Assembly (NCBI RefSeq): GCF_008923205.2
Contig: NZ_WBMS02000005.1
Span: 118,154 to 182,153, forward strand
Source of the DNA: Actinomadura physcomitrii
GTDB taxonomy: Bacteria; Actinomycetota; Actinomycetes; Streptosporangiales; Streptosporangiaceae
Direction of reading: 5' to 3'
Length of the DNA stretch: 64,000 nt
Below the pieces are notes generated by a model, which was given only the letters and a program-made list of their open reading frames with translations, made no database searches and had not been told where the DNA came from. Positions 9,151 to 19,095 of this stretch are shown here, piece by piece. Numbering within the stretch: position 1 is the first letter of the stretch; the number at the start of each line of letters is the position of its first letter. The position numbers and the translations under genes are program-made.

Positions 9151-10292
9151 TGGGGCTGGAGACCGGCAAGCCGCTCTCGACCCTGCACGAGAAGGCATCG
9201 TATGAGGTGGGCGATTTCGACGTGCCCACCGGCCGCGAGGAGGAGTGGCGGTTCACCCCGCTGCGCCGCCTGCGCGGCCTGCACAACGGCACGGCCGAGC
9301 CCAACGGCAAGGTCATCGCCGAGGTCGAGGCGGCGCCCGAGGTGACCGTCGAGACCGTCGGCCGCGACGACGCCCGGCTCGGCAAGGCCTACACGCCCGC
9401 CGACCGGGTCAGCGCGCAGGCGTGGACGTCGTTCACGCACGCCACCGTCGTCACCGTGCCGAAGGAGGCCGTCGCCTCGGCGCCGACCGTGATCCGGCTG
9501 CGCGGCGAGGACGCGTCGGCCGCCGCCTACGGGCACACCACCGTGATCCTCGAGCCGTTCGCCGAGGCGACCGTGGTGCTCGCGCACCGCGGCTCGGCGA
9601 CCTACGCCGACAACGTCGAGTTCGTCGTCGGCGACGGCGCCCGCCTCTCGGTGATCAGCCTGCAGGACTGGGCCGACGACAGCGTGCACGTCTCGCACCA
9701 GCACGCCCGCCTCGGCCGCGACGCCCGGTTCGTCTCGCACAACGTCTCGCTCGGCGGCGACCTCGTGCGGATCTCCCCGTCCGTCGCCTACGACGGGCCC
9801 GGCGGCGACGCCGAGCTGTACGGGGTGTACTTCGTCGACGGCGGCCAGCACCTGGAGCACCGCCTCCTGGTCGACCACGCCGTGCCGAACTGCCGCAGCC
9901 GCGTCGACTACCGCGGCGCGCTGCAGGACCAGGACGCGCACGCCGTCTGGATCGGCGACGTGATCATCCGCGCGGAGGCGGAGGGCACCGACACCTACGA
10001 GCTGAACCGCAACCTCGTCCTGACCGACGGGACGCGGGTCGACTCGGTGCCGAACCTGGAGATCCTCACCGGCGAGGTCGCCGGCGCCGGGCACGCCTCG
10101 GCGTCCGGCCGGCTCGACGACGAGCACCTGTTCTACCTGCAGGCGCGCGGCATCACCTTCGACGAGGCGCGCCGCATGGTGGTGCGCGGGTTCCTCGGCC
10201 AGCTGGTCGAGCGGATCGAGGTCGCCGAGGTGCGCGAGAAGGTCGCCGAGGCGATCGAGGCCGAGCTGGACGTGCGGGCGGGTGACCGATGA
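9150..10292 (+). CDS. sufD: Fe-S cluster assembly protein SufD
   Basis: Structural partner of SufB in the SufBC2D complex, 380 residues. An N-terminal helical segment (FDVPTGREEEWRFTPLRRL) is followed by the right-handed beta-helix core and the C-terminal motif seen in this family (LFYLQARGITFDEARRMVV, GFLGQLVERI). The ATG at 9150 shares its A with the sufB stop. The stop overlaps the following Rieske gene (ATGA), so all three are translationally coupled. Confidence 0.95.
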   Translation: MGLETGKPLSTLHEKASYEVGDFDVPTGREEEWRFTPLRRLRGLHNGTAEPNGKVIAEVEAAPEVTVETVGRDDARLGKAYTPADRVSAQAWTSFTHATVVTVPKEAVASAPTVIRLRGEDASAAAYGHTTVILEPFAEATVVLAHRGSATYADNVEFVVGDGARLSVISLQDWADDSVHVSHQHARLGRDARFVSHNVSLGGDLVRISPSVAYDGPGGDAELYGVYFVDGGQHLEHRLLVDHAVPNCRSRVDYRGALQDQDAHAVWIGDVIIRAEAEGTDTYELNRNLVLTDGTRVDSVPNLEILTGEVAGAGHASASGRLDDEHLFYLQARGITFDEARRMVVRGFLGQLVERIEVAEVREKVAEAIEAELDVRAGDR

Positions 10293-10606
10293 GCTTCGTC
10301 AAGGTGTGCGCGCTGGAGGAGATCCCCGAGGACGGGGCCCTCGGCGTCGAGATCGGCGACACGCCGGTCGCGCTGGCCCGCACCGGCGGCGAGGTGTACG
10401 CCGTCAACGACATCTGCTCGCACGCCGAGGTGTCGTTGTCCGAGGGCGAGATCTACAACGGCACCATCGAGTGCTGGCTGCACGGGTCCTGCTTCGACCT
10501 GCGCACCGGCAAGCCCACCAACCCGCCGGCCACGCAGCCGGTCGCCACCTACAAGGTCAAGGTCGAGGACGGCGACGTCTACGTCTCGCTCGGCTCCGAC
10601 GATTGA
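10289..10606 (+). CDS. Rieske-type ferredoxin within the suf operon
   Basis: Small soluble [2Fe-2S] protein, 105 residues, of the non-heme-oxygenase ferredoxin family. Rieske ligands are visible as Cys43-x-His45 (CSHAEVSL) and Cys62-x2-His65 (CWLHGSCFDL). It sits between sufD and sufC, a position conserved in many actinomycete suf operons. It may carry electrons for cluster assembly, or be an early client; this is inference from position. Confidence 0.93.
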   Translation: MSFVKVCALEEIPEDGALGVEIGDTPVALARTGGEVYAVNDICSHAEVSLSEGEIYNGTIECWLHGSCFDLRTGKPTNPPATQPVATYKVKVEDGDVYVSLGSDD

Positions 10607-10621
10607 GGAACGACAACCACC

Positions 10622-12669
<2,048 letters not shown>

Positions 12670-12731
12670 CGGCCGCAGGAACAGCCCGCGCCGGAGCCCG
12701 GTTGTAGCGAGAAAGGCTTGGAAAGGACGCC

Positions 12732-13190
12732 ATGCAGCTGGAGGCGATGTACCAGGAGGTCATCCTGGACCACTACCGCAACCCCCTGCACAAGGGGCTG
12801 CGGGAGCCGTACGAGGGCGAGGCGCACCACGTCAACCCGACCTGCGGGGACGAGGTGACGCTCCGCGTCCACCTGGACGGCGACGGCCAGGACGCCACGG
12901 TGGCGGACGTCTCCTACGACGCCATGGGCTGCTCGATCAGCCAGGCCAGCGCGTCGGTGATGTCCGATCTCATCATCGGCAGGTCCGTCAAGGAGGCGAT
13001 GGCGGTCCAGGAGGAGTTCCTGGCGCTGATGCAGTCGCGCGGCCAGGACGTCGAGCCGGACGAGGACGTCCTCGAGGACGCCGTCGCCTTCGCCGGCGTG
13101 TCGAAGTACCCCGCCAGGATCAAATGCGCCCTGCTCGCCTGGATGGCGTGGAAGGACGCGACCGCCCGCGCACTCGGAGAGGCATCATGA
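12732..13190 (+). CDS. sufU: Zinc-dependent sulfurtransferase SufU
   Basis: Accepts persulfide sulfur from SufS and passes it to the SufBCD scaffold. 152 residues with an IscU-like fold. Zinc and catalytic ligands are visible: Cys38 and Asp40 (NPTCGDEV), Cys67 (AMGCSISQAS) and Cys132 (RIKCALLAW). The SufU-specific insertion between the second and third cysteines distinguishes it from IscU. The sufS-sufU gap is 62 bases; the stop overlaps sufT (ATGA). Confidence 0.95.
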   Translation: MQLEAMYQEVILDHYRNPLHKGLREPYEGEAHHVNPTCGDEVTLRVHLDGDGQDATVADVSYDAMGCSISQASASVMSDLIIGRSVKEAMAVQEEFLALMQSRGQDVEPDEDVLEDAVAFAGVSKYPARIKCALLAWMAWKDATARALGEAS

Positions 13191-13540
13191 GCGACACCGC
13201 ACCGGAGGAGACCCCCGCGACCGCCGCGGCCGGCACCGTCCCGGACGAGGAGATCCTCGAGGCGCTGAAGGACGTCGTCGACCCCGAGCTCGGCATCAAC
13301 GTGGTCGACCTCGGCCTGGTGTACGGGGTGGACCTCGCCGACGAGGTCGTCACGCTGGACATGACCCTCACCAGCGCCGCCTGCCCGCTCACCGACGTGA
13401 TCGAGGACCAGGCGCACAGCGCGCTGGAGGGCCTGGTCAAGGACGTCAAGATCAACTGGGTCTGGCTGCCGCCGTGGGGCCCGGACAAGATCACCGACGA
13501 GGGCCGCGACCAGCTCCGCGCCCTCGGCTTCAACGTCTGA
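13187..13540 (+). CDS. sufT: MIP18/DUF59 family Fe-S assembly factor SufT
   Basis: Small maturation factor of the MIP18/PaaD-like family, thought to help deliver clusters to target proteins. 117 residues: a short acidic, alanine-rich N-terminus, then the DUF59 core (VVDPELGINVVDLGLVY) with the conserved cysteine in TSAACPLTD and the C-terminal WVWLPPWGPDKIT. It is the last gene of the suf operon, followed by a strong hairpin. Confidence 0.93.
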   Translation: MSDTAPEETPATAAAGTVPDEEILEALKDVVDPELGINVVDLGLVYGVDLADEVVTLDMTLTSAACPLTDVIEDQAHSALEGLVKDVKINWVWLPPWGPDKITDEGRDQLRALGFNV

Positions 13541-13554
13541 CCGCGACGCCTCAG

Positions 13555-13584
13555 GAGGCCGCGCCCCCGCTTGGGCGCGGCCTC
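13555..13584. terminator. Bidirectional hairpin closing the suf operon
   Basis: A perfect 12-bp stem (GAGGCCGCGCCC/GGGCGCGGCCTC) with a 6-nt loop lies between the convergent sufT and Uma2 genes; its right arm touches the Uma2 stop codon. There is no T-tract. The symmetrical position suggests that it ends transcription from both sides. Confidence 0.75.
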
Positions 13585-14164
13585 AGGTGTACCTGAGGAA
13601 CTCGGACGTGTCCAGGTCGGCGCCGTCCATGCAGAGCACGCCCCTGATCGGCTCGCCGAAGTCCGTGCTCACGATCTCCTTGTAGGTGCCCTCGGACTTG
13701 ATCGGCTCCGTGTAGAGCACGCACACCCCGTCCCGCGGATCCACGAGCAGGTACTGCGGGGCTCCCGACTGCGCGTACCGCCGTCGTTTGCCCTCATAAT
13801 CCTCGCGGTAGTTGCGCTGGGAGACGACCTCCACGAGGAGCTCGGTCTCATGAGCCCAAGGCTTCTCTCCTTGGGCCAGCGGTTCCGGCAGGACGATGAG
13901 GTCGGGAATCGGCTCCCGTGGCTCGCTGGTGAGCTGGAGATCGACGTTAGTGATCTTGCAACGGCGGTGCCGGGGCACCTGTTCTCTGATCTGGGCGATG
14001 ATGTCGTCGTGTTCCCATCGGGTGCCGGCGAGCATGACGATCTGGTCACCGATCGACTCGAACTTCGCGAAGGTGAAGCCCCTCGTCTCGGCGAATTCCG
14101 AGAGTTGTTCGAGTGCCTTGGCGATCGTGTCCGCGTCGAACAAATGCCCTTCCATACCACCCAC
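13583..14164 (-). CDS. Uma2 family (DUF820) putative endonuclease
   Basis: PD-(D/E)xK-fold protein of the Uma2/DUF820 family, 193 residues; the biological role is unknown and these genes are usually multicopy in actinomycetes and cyanobacteria. Nuclease-like core: PDLIVLPEPLAQG (acidic residue), ETELLVEVVSQRN (catalytic Glu strand) and EGKRRRYAQSGAPQYLLVDP. The start may be 14164 or the ATG at 14155 (MEGHLF). The gene is convergent with the suf operon. Codon use looks a little less GC-extreme than that of its neighbours. Confidence 0.82.
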   Translation of the reverse strand: MGGMEGHLFDADTIAKALEQLSEFAETRGFTFAKFESIGDQIVMLAGTRWEHDDIIAQIREQVPRHRRCKITNVDLQLTSEPREPIPDLIVLPEPLAQGEKPWAHETELLVEVVSQRNYREDYEGKRRRYAQSGAPQYLLVDPRDGVCVLYTEPIKSEGTYKEIVSTDFGEPIRGVLCMDGADLDTSEFLRYT

Positions 14165-14219
14165 CTTAGTCAGGGTACTTAGCAGGGCCCTCCTTCAAGA
14201 GCGTTTAGGGTGGGGCGGT

Positions 14220-14400
14220 GTGAAGGATGCCTTTCCTGACAGTGATCCCGGGTTGGTGGCGCGGCGGGCCTCGTCGTTCGGCGGGAGCGCGGAGGCGATC
14301 CCGCTGCCGGTTCCTGCGGGGGACGCCGGAGACCGCCGAGGGCGAGTTCGACCTGCCGATCGTCACCTTGGCCGCGCGCGCTCTGCGGGCGGCCGGCTAG
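14220..14400 (+). pseudogene. Collapsed remnant of a class I SAM-dependent methyltransferase
   Basis: Two fragments in different frames look like the two ends of one gene. From GTG 14220 the frame reads VKDAFPDSDP then ARRASSFGGSAEA, like the N-terminus of actinomycete methyltransferases (ASSFGxAAEAYxRxRP). From about 14320 another frame reads GEFDLPIVTLAARALRAAG and stops at 14400, like the C-terminus of that family. The SAM-binding middle, normally about 200 residues, is absent. The call rests on family recall for the two ends. The last 38 bases overlap the 3' end of the convergent membrane protein gene. Confidence 0.4.
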
Positions 14401-14941
14401 CCGCGCCGACCTTCGGCTCGGACGGCCACAGCGTGTGGGTGATCGGCCACAGCGACCAGACCGCGAGGACGAGCCCGAGCCGGGCCGTCCAGCCGGTCAG
14501 GGCGGCGGTGCGGCCGGCGTCGCCGACCAGCGCGATCATCGCCAGGAGCAGCGCGCAGCCGATCGCCGTCGCGACGGCGGCCTTGCCGAACTCGACCCAC
14601 TCGTAGCGGGCGCGCGCCCGGCCGTACCGCGGCTTGCGGCGCGGCGGCGGGCCTCCGGCGAAGCGGTGCGCGAACCGCTCGTCGGCCCAGCGGACCATGC
14701 TGTGCCCGAACGCGAGCGAGTAGCCGAGGTAGGCCGCCGCGAGGCCGTGGGCGAACCCGGCGGTCGCGCCCCCGCGCAGGTCGGCGACCGTGGCCACGAG
14801 CAGCACCACGTCGACCAGCGGGACGGCCAGCAGCAGCGCCGCGCCGGTCCGCCGCATCCGCAGCGGGTAGCGGGCGGCCAGGCCCGCCGCGAGCACGACC
14901 CAGAACCCGATCTCGCACGCGGCGATGACACCGACGAGCAT
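14363..14941 (-). CDS. Hypothetical four-segment membrane protein
   Basis: 192-residue membrane protein of unknown function. Hydrophobic segments: GVIAACEIGFWVVLAAGLA, GAALLLAVPLVDVVLLVATV, AVATAIGCALLLAMIALVG and LGLVLAVWSLWPITHTLW, with a basic loop (PPPRRKPRYGRARARYEW) between the second and third. Similar proteins occur across actinomycetes without assigned function. It runs four bases behind the small membrane protein gene, so the two are probably one transcript. Confidence 0.75.
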   Translation of the reverse strand: MLVGVIAACEIGFWVVLAAGLAARYPLRMRRTGAALLLAVPLVDVVLLVATVADLRGGATAGFAHGLAAAYLGYSLAFGHSMVRWADERFAHRFAGGPPPRRKPRYGRARARYEWVEFGKAAVATAIGCALLLAMIALVGDAGRTAALTGWTARLGLVLAVWSLWPITHTLWPSEPKVGAASRPPAERARPR

Positions 14942-14945
14942 GGCG

Positions 14946-15131
14946 TCACCGGTCCCGGGAAAGGGCCGCGCCGGCCGCGGTCAGGAGCAGCCCGGCGGCG
15001 CCGACGCCGAGCCCGGCGAGCGGCTGGTGCCCTTCCGACCACCTCATCAGCTCGATGTTCTCCCCGCCCGTGTAGTGGTACGCGGCCGAGATGAAGCCGA
15101 CCGCGGCGACGATGACTCCGATGGTCCGCAT
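14946..15131 (-). CDS. Small two-segment membrane protein
   Basis: 61 residues from ATG 15131: an N-terminal hydrophobic helix (MRTIGVIVAAVGFISAAYHY), a polar middle (TGGENIELMRWSEGHQP) and a second helix (LAGLGVGAAGLLLTAAGAAL). Upstream on the minus strand is a GAGGGAGAGA purine tract. It is four bases upstream of the 192-residue membrane protein, which supports a real two-gene unit. Function unknown. Confidence 0.65.
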   Translation of the reverse strand: MRTIGVIVAAVGFISAAYHYTGGENIELMRWSEGHQPLAGLGVGAAGLLLTAAGAALSRDR

Positions 15132-15292
15132 GACTCTGGTCTCTCCCTCGATCGCCCTGCCCTTCGATGGTCGGGCGTCCGGAAGGGGCGGGGCGTCGTC
15201 GGCGATGAGGTTTTCGGGGTCCTCCGAAGGATGTACGGGCCGCCCTCAGCGAGGTGGACGCGGCGGTCGCGGCGGGATGCTGAGATGGTTGC

Positions 15293-16489
15293 GTGCTCTC
15301 CAGGGTCCGCCGCCTCACCACCCCGCAGGACGCGCTCATCGCCGCCGGGGCGATGGCGGCCGGGCTGGTGCTGCTGGCGGCGCACGGGTACAGCACCTGG
15401 ACGGACCACTGGCCGCCCGGCGGGCTCCGGCTGCTGCCGCTCGCGGGCCTGTGCGGGGCGATGCTGCTGCGGCGCACGGCGCCGCTCACCGCGCTGGCGG
15501 TCTCCACCCCGTTCAACTTCCTCGACGTGGCGTTCGGCCCGTCCATCGCCACAGCGATGATCTACGGGGACGCCCTGTACGCGGCGAGCCTTTACGGGCG
15601 GCCGCGCCGGACGGCGGAGTGGCTGCTCGGCGCGACCCTCACCGGGACCGTCGCGGTCCTGGCCGCGGCGGGCGCGCTGGCCCGCGACCTCGCGCTGGGC
15701 GTGGTCGCGGGCGCGCTCGCGGCGGCGGTGTGGGTGACGCCGGTGCTGACCGCGATGCTCGTCCGGGAGCACCGGTCGCGGGCCGAGGCTGAGCGGCAGC
15801 GCGCCCGGCAGGTGGCGCGGCTCGCCGAGATGGACCGGCGCGCCGCCGTGGACGCCGAGCGGGCCCGGATGGCGCGCGAGCTGCACGACGTGATCGCCAA
15901 CCATCTGAGCGCCGTCGCGCTGCACTCCTCGGCCGTGCTGAAGGTCCGCGACCTGGACCGGGAGGGCCTGGAGCGGGCGATGACGGTGATCCGGGAGAAC
16001 AGCGTGCAGGGGCTGGCGGAGATGCGGCGCATGATCGGGCTGCTGCGCGAGGGCGGGGCGGGCGGCGCCGACCCGGCGGAGGCGCCGCGGCTGGCCGACC
16101 TCGGCCGGCTCGTCGGCCGCACCGGCCGCCCGGACCTGACGGCGCGCCTGCGGGCGGACGGCGAACTGCCGGAACTGCCGGCGCCGGTCGAGCTGGCCGC
16201 CTACCGGATCGTCCAGGAGTCGCTCACCAACGCGCTCAAGCACGCCGGGCCAGGGTGCGCCGAGGTGTCGGTCCGGTACGCGCGGGGACGGGTGGTGATC
16301 GACGTGCACAGCCCCCTCGGGGACGGCGCGGGGCTGCCGGGGTCGGGCAGCGGGCTGATCGGGATGCGGGAGCGCGCGGCGATCCTCGGCGGGGAGTTCT
16401 CCGCCGGGCCGGACGGCGGGCGCTGGCGGGTGCACGCCGAGCTGCCGCTGGACGGGGAGCCCGCGCGCGGCGAGGAGGGAGCGCGGTGA
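15293..16489 (+). CDS. NarL-type sensor histidine kinase
   Basis: Membrane sensor kinase of the HisKA_3 class, 398 residues. About four or five N-terminal transmembrane segments (residues 14-155) have almost no extracellular loop, so the signal is probably membrane-borne. A coiled linker rich in Arg/Ala precedes the dimerisation helix with phosphoacceptor His198 (MARELHDVIANHLSAVAL). The ATPase domain shows the N-box (QESLTNALKHAG) and G-box (GSGLIGMRERAAILGG). GTG 15293 is the start. The stop overlaps the partner regulator (GTGA). Confidence 0.92.
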   Translation: MLSRVRRLTTPQDALIAAGAMAAGLVLLAAHGYSTWTDHWPPGGLRLLPLAGLCGAMLLRRTAPLTALAVSTPFNFLDVAFGPSIATAMIYGDALYAASLYGRPRRTAEWLLGATLTGTVAVLAAAGALARDLALGVVAGALAAAVWVTPVLTAMLVREHRSRAEAERQRARQVARLAEMDRRAAVDAERARMARELHDVIANHLSAVALHSSAVLKVRDLDREGLERAMTVIRENSVQGLAEMRRMIGLLREGGAGGADPAEAPRLADLGRLVGRTGRPDLTARLRADGELPELPAPVELAAYRIVQESLTNALKHAGPGCAEVSVRYARGRVVIDVHSPLGDGAGLPGSGSGLIGMRERAAILGGEFSAGPDGGRWRVHAELPLDGEPARGEEGAR

Positions 16490-17196
16490 TCGGGGTGCTG
16501 GTGGCCGACGACCAGGCGGCCGTGCGGGCCGGGCTGGTGCTGATCCTCGGCGCGGCGCCGGACGTGCGGGTGGTCGGCGAGGCCGGCGACGGGGAGCGGG
16601 CCGTCGAGCTGGCCCGCGAGCTGCGCCCCGACGTGGTCCTGATGGACGTGCGGATGCCGCGCCTGGACGGGATCAGCGCGACCCGGCAGATCGCCGGGTT
16701 CGCGGACGTGCTGGTGCTGACCACGTTCGACCTGGACGAGTACGTGTTCGGGGCGCTGCGGGCGGGTGCCGCGGGGTTCCTGCTGAAGGACGTGGACGCC
16801 GACCGGCTCGTGGAGGCGGTGCGGACGGTCGCGGCCGGGGACGGGATCATCGCGCCGCAGGTGACGCGGCGGCTGATCGGCGCGTTCGCGGCCCGGCCGG
16901 AGCCGCCGGCGCCGGGCCCGGCCGCGGTGGCGGAGCTGACGCCGCGGGAGCGGGAGGTGCTGGCGTGCCTCGGGGAGGGCCTGTCGAACGGGGAGATCGC
17001 CGGGCGCCTGTCCATGGCGGAGACGACCACGAAGACGCACGTCAGCCGCATCCTCGCCAAGCTCGGGCTGCGCAGCCGGGTGCAGGCCGCCATCCTCGCG
17101 CAGGAGCTGGCCGCCTCCGGCTTTTCCGCGCCGCCCGGGGACGGCAGGGGCCGGGACGCGCCCGGGACCGGCAGCGGCGATCTCAGCGCGGGCTGA
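16486..17196 (+). CDS. LuxR/NarL-family response regulator
   Basis: DNA-binding partner of the upstream kinase, 236 residues. The receiver domain has acidic pocket DDQ at residues 9-11, phosphoacceptor Asp54 (VVLMDVRMPRLDG), Thr in LVLTTFDLDEYV and Lys in GFLLKDVDADRL. The C-terminal LuxR HTH is clear (LTPREREVLACLGEGLSNGE, then TTTKTHVSRILAKLGLRSRV). GTG 16486 overlaps the kinase stop. The target genes cannot be named from the window. Confidence 0.93.
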   Translation: MIGVLVADDQAAVRAGLVLILGAAPDVRVVGEAGDGERAVELARELRPDVVLMDVRMPRLDGISATRQIAGFADVLVLTTFDLDEYVFGALRAGAAGFLLKDVDADRLVEAVRTVAAGDGIIAPQVTRRLIGAFAARPEPPAPGPAAVAELTPREREVLACLGEGLSNGEIAGRLSMAETTTKTHVSRILAKLGLRSRVQAAILAQELAASGFSAPPGDGRGRDAPGTGSGDLSAG

Positions 17197-17223
17197 GCCC
17201 GCTCGGGCCCGCCGGGTCGAGGA

Positions 17224-17274
17224 GGATCGTCCGGTTCCGCGCGGGCCGGGGGGATCGTCCCGGTTCCGCGCGGG
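17224..17274 (+). repeat. Imperfect direct repeat between convergent genes
   Basis: GGATCGTCCGGTTCCGCGCGGG (22 bp, 17224-17245) recurs at 17252-17274 with one extra C. It lies in the short gap between the response regulator and the CBS-like gene. No function is evident. Confidence 0.5.
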
Positions 17275-17309
17275 GGCGATGGGGCGCGCCGGCCCGAGGC
17301 GGTGAGGGG

Positions 17310-17777
17310 TCAGGGCGACAGGCCGCGGATCAGGTCGGAGACCCGGACGATCCCCAGGCAGCGGCCCAGCTCGTCGACCACGACCAAGTCGTCGTAGACG
17401 CGCTCGTCCTCCTGGCCCGCCGCGCGCAGCGCCGCCACGGCGGGCACCGTGCGCGGGACCGGACGGGGCGGGTCGGCCAGCCGCGCGGCGGGCCGATGGG
17501 CGTGCAGCGCGTGGCCGTAGGCGCCCGACAGGCGCAGCAGGAAGCGGGTGCGGTCCACGGTGGCGCGCGGCCGCTGCCGCTCGTCGACGAGGACGATGCT
17601 GGTGATGCCCGTCTCGGCGTTCAGCGCGTCCAGCACCTCTTCGGCGGTCGCGGTGTGCGGCATCGTGACGCCGGGGAGGGTGAACTCCGAGACACGGGGG
17701 CCGAGGTCGGGGCGGTCGCGGGGATCCGGGGCGCCGCGCGCCGCGACGGGGACGGTGATGGCATCCCGGGCCGCCAT
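17310..17777 (-). CDS. CBS-like C-terminal half of a frameshifted EAL-CBS protein
   Basis: 155-codon frame that reads as the C-terminal part of the upstream EAL gene. It shows CBS-like segments (TATAEEVLDALNAETGITSI with VLVDERQRP, and DDLVVVDELGRCLGIVRVSDL). The sequence DAITVPVAARGAPD would follow PEWRPG of the EAL frame directly if one base were restored in the C-run 17765-17767. It probably has no independent start and is best read with the EAL frame as one gene spanning 17310-18442. Confidence 0.6.
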   Translation of the reverse strand: MAARDAITVPVAARGAPDPRDRPDLGPRVSEFTLPGVTMPHTATAEEVLDALNAETGITSIVLVDERQRPRATVDRTRFLLRLSGAYGHALHAHRPAARLADPPRPVPRTVPAVAALRAAGQEDERVYDDLVVVDELGRCLGIVRVSDLIRGLSP

Positions 17778-18442
17778 TCCGGCGGCGCCAGCGCGGGCCC
17801 CTGCACCAGCCGCACCCCGAGTTCGCGCAGGTGCAGCACCTGCTCGCCGGTCTCCAGGCCGGGCGCCAGCACGTGCGTCTCCAGCCGGTGCGCCAGCTCC
17901 ACCAGGCTCGCCACGAGCGCGGAGCGGCGCGGTTCGGACGGCGCCCGGCGGGCCAGCCCGGGATCCAGCTTCAGCAGGTAGGACGCGCCTTCGACGAGCA
18001 GGTCGAGCGGGGCGTGCGCGGCGCCGACGCCGCCGAGCCCGACCAGGTATCCGGCCCGGCGCAGCGCGGACAGCGCGGCGGCGACGGGGGCGCGCTGCGC
18101 CGGCGGGAAGCCCCCGGTGACGCAGATGATGATCTCCTGCGGGCGGCGCCCGGCCCCCGCGAAACCCTGGTGCAGCTCGGCCAGCACCGGGTCGCCGAAG
18201 GCGAGGGTCTCGGCGCGCAGGCCGATCTGCAGCGGCAGCGGCGTGCGCAGGTCCGCGGCGGCGCGGGCCGCCTCGGCGGCGCGCCGCAGGTCCTCGGACA
18301 CGGGATCGACCCGCGGGGGCAGCCCCCCGGTCGCGGCGGGCGGCCCCGCGTGCGCCTCCACGGCGACGACGGTGCCGGTGCCGAGATCGACGACCGGATG
18401 GAACACCGCCCTCGCCGGGACCAGGACATCTACGGCTGACAC
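17621..18442 (-). CDS. Degenerate EAL-domain protein, N-terminal part of a frameshifted gene
   Basis: Has the fold pattern of an EAL (c-di-GMP phosphodiesterase) domain but not its chemistry. The signature reads VEAHAGPP instead of EAL; the usual Asn of the second motif is absent (QIGLRAETLAF), the metal Glu of the ELTE-type motif is missing (IIICVTGGFPP), and the DDFG loop reads LGGVGAAHAP. LKLDPGL, LETGEQVL and LVQGPAL survive. It is probably a non-catalytic binding or scaffold domain. After residue about 215 the frame turns into Ser/Pro/Arg-rich sequence, a sign of a one-base deletion. Start is GTG 18442. Confidence 0.65.
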   Translation of the reverse strand: MSAVDVLVPARAVFHPVVDLGTGTVVAVEAHAGPPAATGGLPPRVDPVSEDLRRAAEAARAAADLRTPLPLQIGLRAETLAFGDPVLAELHQGFAGAGRRPQEIIICVTGGFPPAQRAPVAAALSALRRAGYLVGLGGVGAAHAPLDLLVEGASYLLKLDPGLARRAPSEPRRSALVASLVELAHRLETHVLAPGLETGEQVLHLRELGVRLVQGPALAPPEWRPGMPSPSPSRRAAPRIPATAPTSAPVSRSSPSPASRCRTPRPPKRCWTR

Positions 18443-18459
18443 AGCGGCATCATGCCGCT
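18443..18459. promoter_or_regulatory. Perfect palindrome abutting the EAL gene start codon
   Basis: AGCGGCAT-C-ATGCCGCT, 8-bp arms around one base, sits directly against the GTG start at 18442. It could be an autoregulatory operator or a small hairpin hiding the ribosome site; nothing else supports either reading. Confidence 0.35.
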
Positions 18460-18547
18460 CCCATGGCGTCCGGAACCACCCTTGTCAGGAAGAGTTAACG
18501 CACAGTTCGCGCAGGTCATAGTATGATCTTGGTCCTTCGCGGCGCGG

Positions 18548-18943
18548 CTACAGGCCGCGCCCGCCGACCATCGCCGACAGCGCGTAGCTGACCCCGGCGA
18601 CGGCGGCCAGCCACACGTAGGCGGTGATGTCGCCGCCGCGCAGCGCCTGCACGACGAGCCCGCCGATCACCGCGACCGTCAGCACGTCGCCGGTCATCGC
18701 GGCGGCGCGCAGGTGGGTGCGGGCGCGGTGGCCGGACCCGAAGCCCTCGCTGAGCGGCAGCGCGGGCTCGTTGCGGCGGTAGGCCAGGTAGCCGGCGTAC
18801 CCGGCGAGGGCGGCGAGCGCGATGAGGGCGGTGCCGTCGCGTCCGTCGGCGGCGAGCACGGCACCGACCACCACCCCGGCGCCGAGGACGAGCCCGGGTA
18901 CGGCCCACCGGCTGAGGCTGCGGCGTTCGGGAGCGATCCACAT
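18548..18943 (-). CDS. Hypothetical small integral membrane protein
   Basis: 131 residues from ATG 18943, chosen because the GGAGAGG ribosome site is well spaced for it and too close to the GTG at 18949. Four hydrophobic segments: AVPGLVLGAGVVVGAVLA, TALIALAALAGYAGYLAY, GDVLTVAVIGGLVVQAL and TAYVWLAAVAGVSYALSA. The third loop carries GSGHRARTHLRAA. No recognised family. It is divergent from the AIM24 gene cluster. Confidence 0.6.
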   Translation of the reverse strand: MWIAPERRSLSRWAVPGLVLGAGVVVGAVLAADGRDGTALIALAALAGYAGYLAYRRNEPALPLSEGFGSGHRARTHLRAAAMTGDVLTVAVIGGLVVQALRGGDITAYVWLAAVAGVSYALSAMVGGRGL

Positions 18944-19095
18944 GAGCACATCCTCTCCGATCGGCGGACGCGCGGGACCGGCAACGCGCCGGTCCCGCCG
19001 CGATGAAGGCCGGACGCGGGCGTCCGCGCGCCGGCCGGGCGGGACCGCGCCGATGCCGGGACCGCGCGGGGTCCCGGCCGGTATCTTTTCGCATC

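Noticed and set aside
7408..9198. A 596-codon minus-strand frame over sufR and sufB
   Set aside because: Shadow of the strongly conserved SufB coding sequence.
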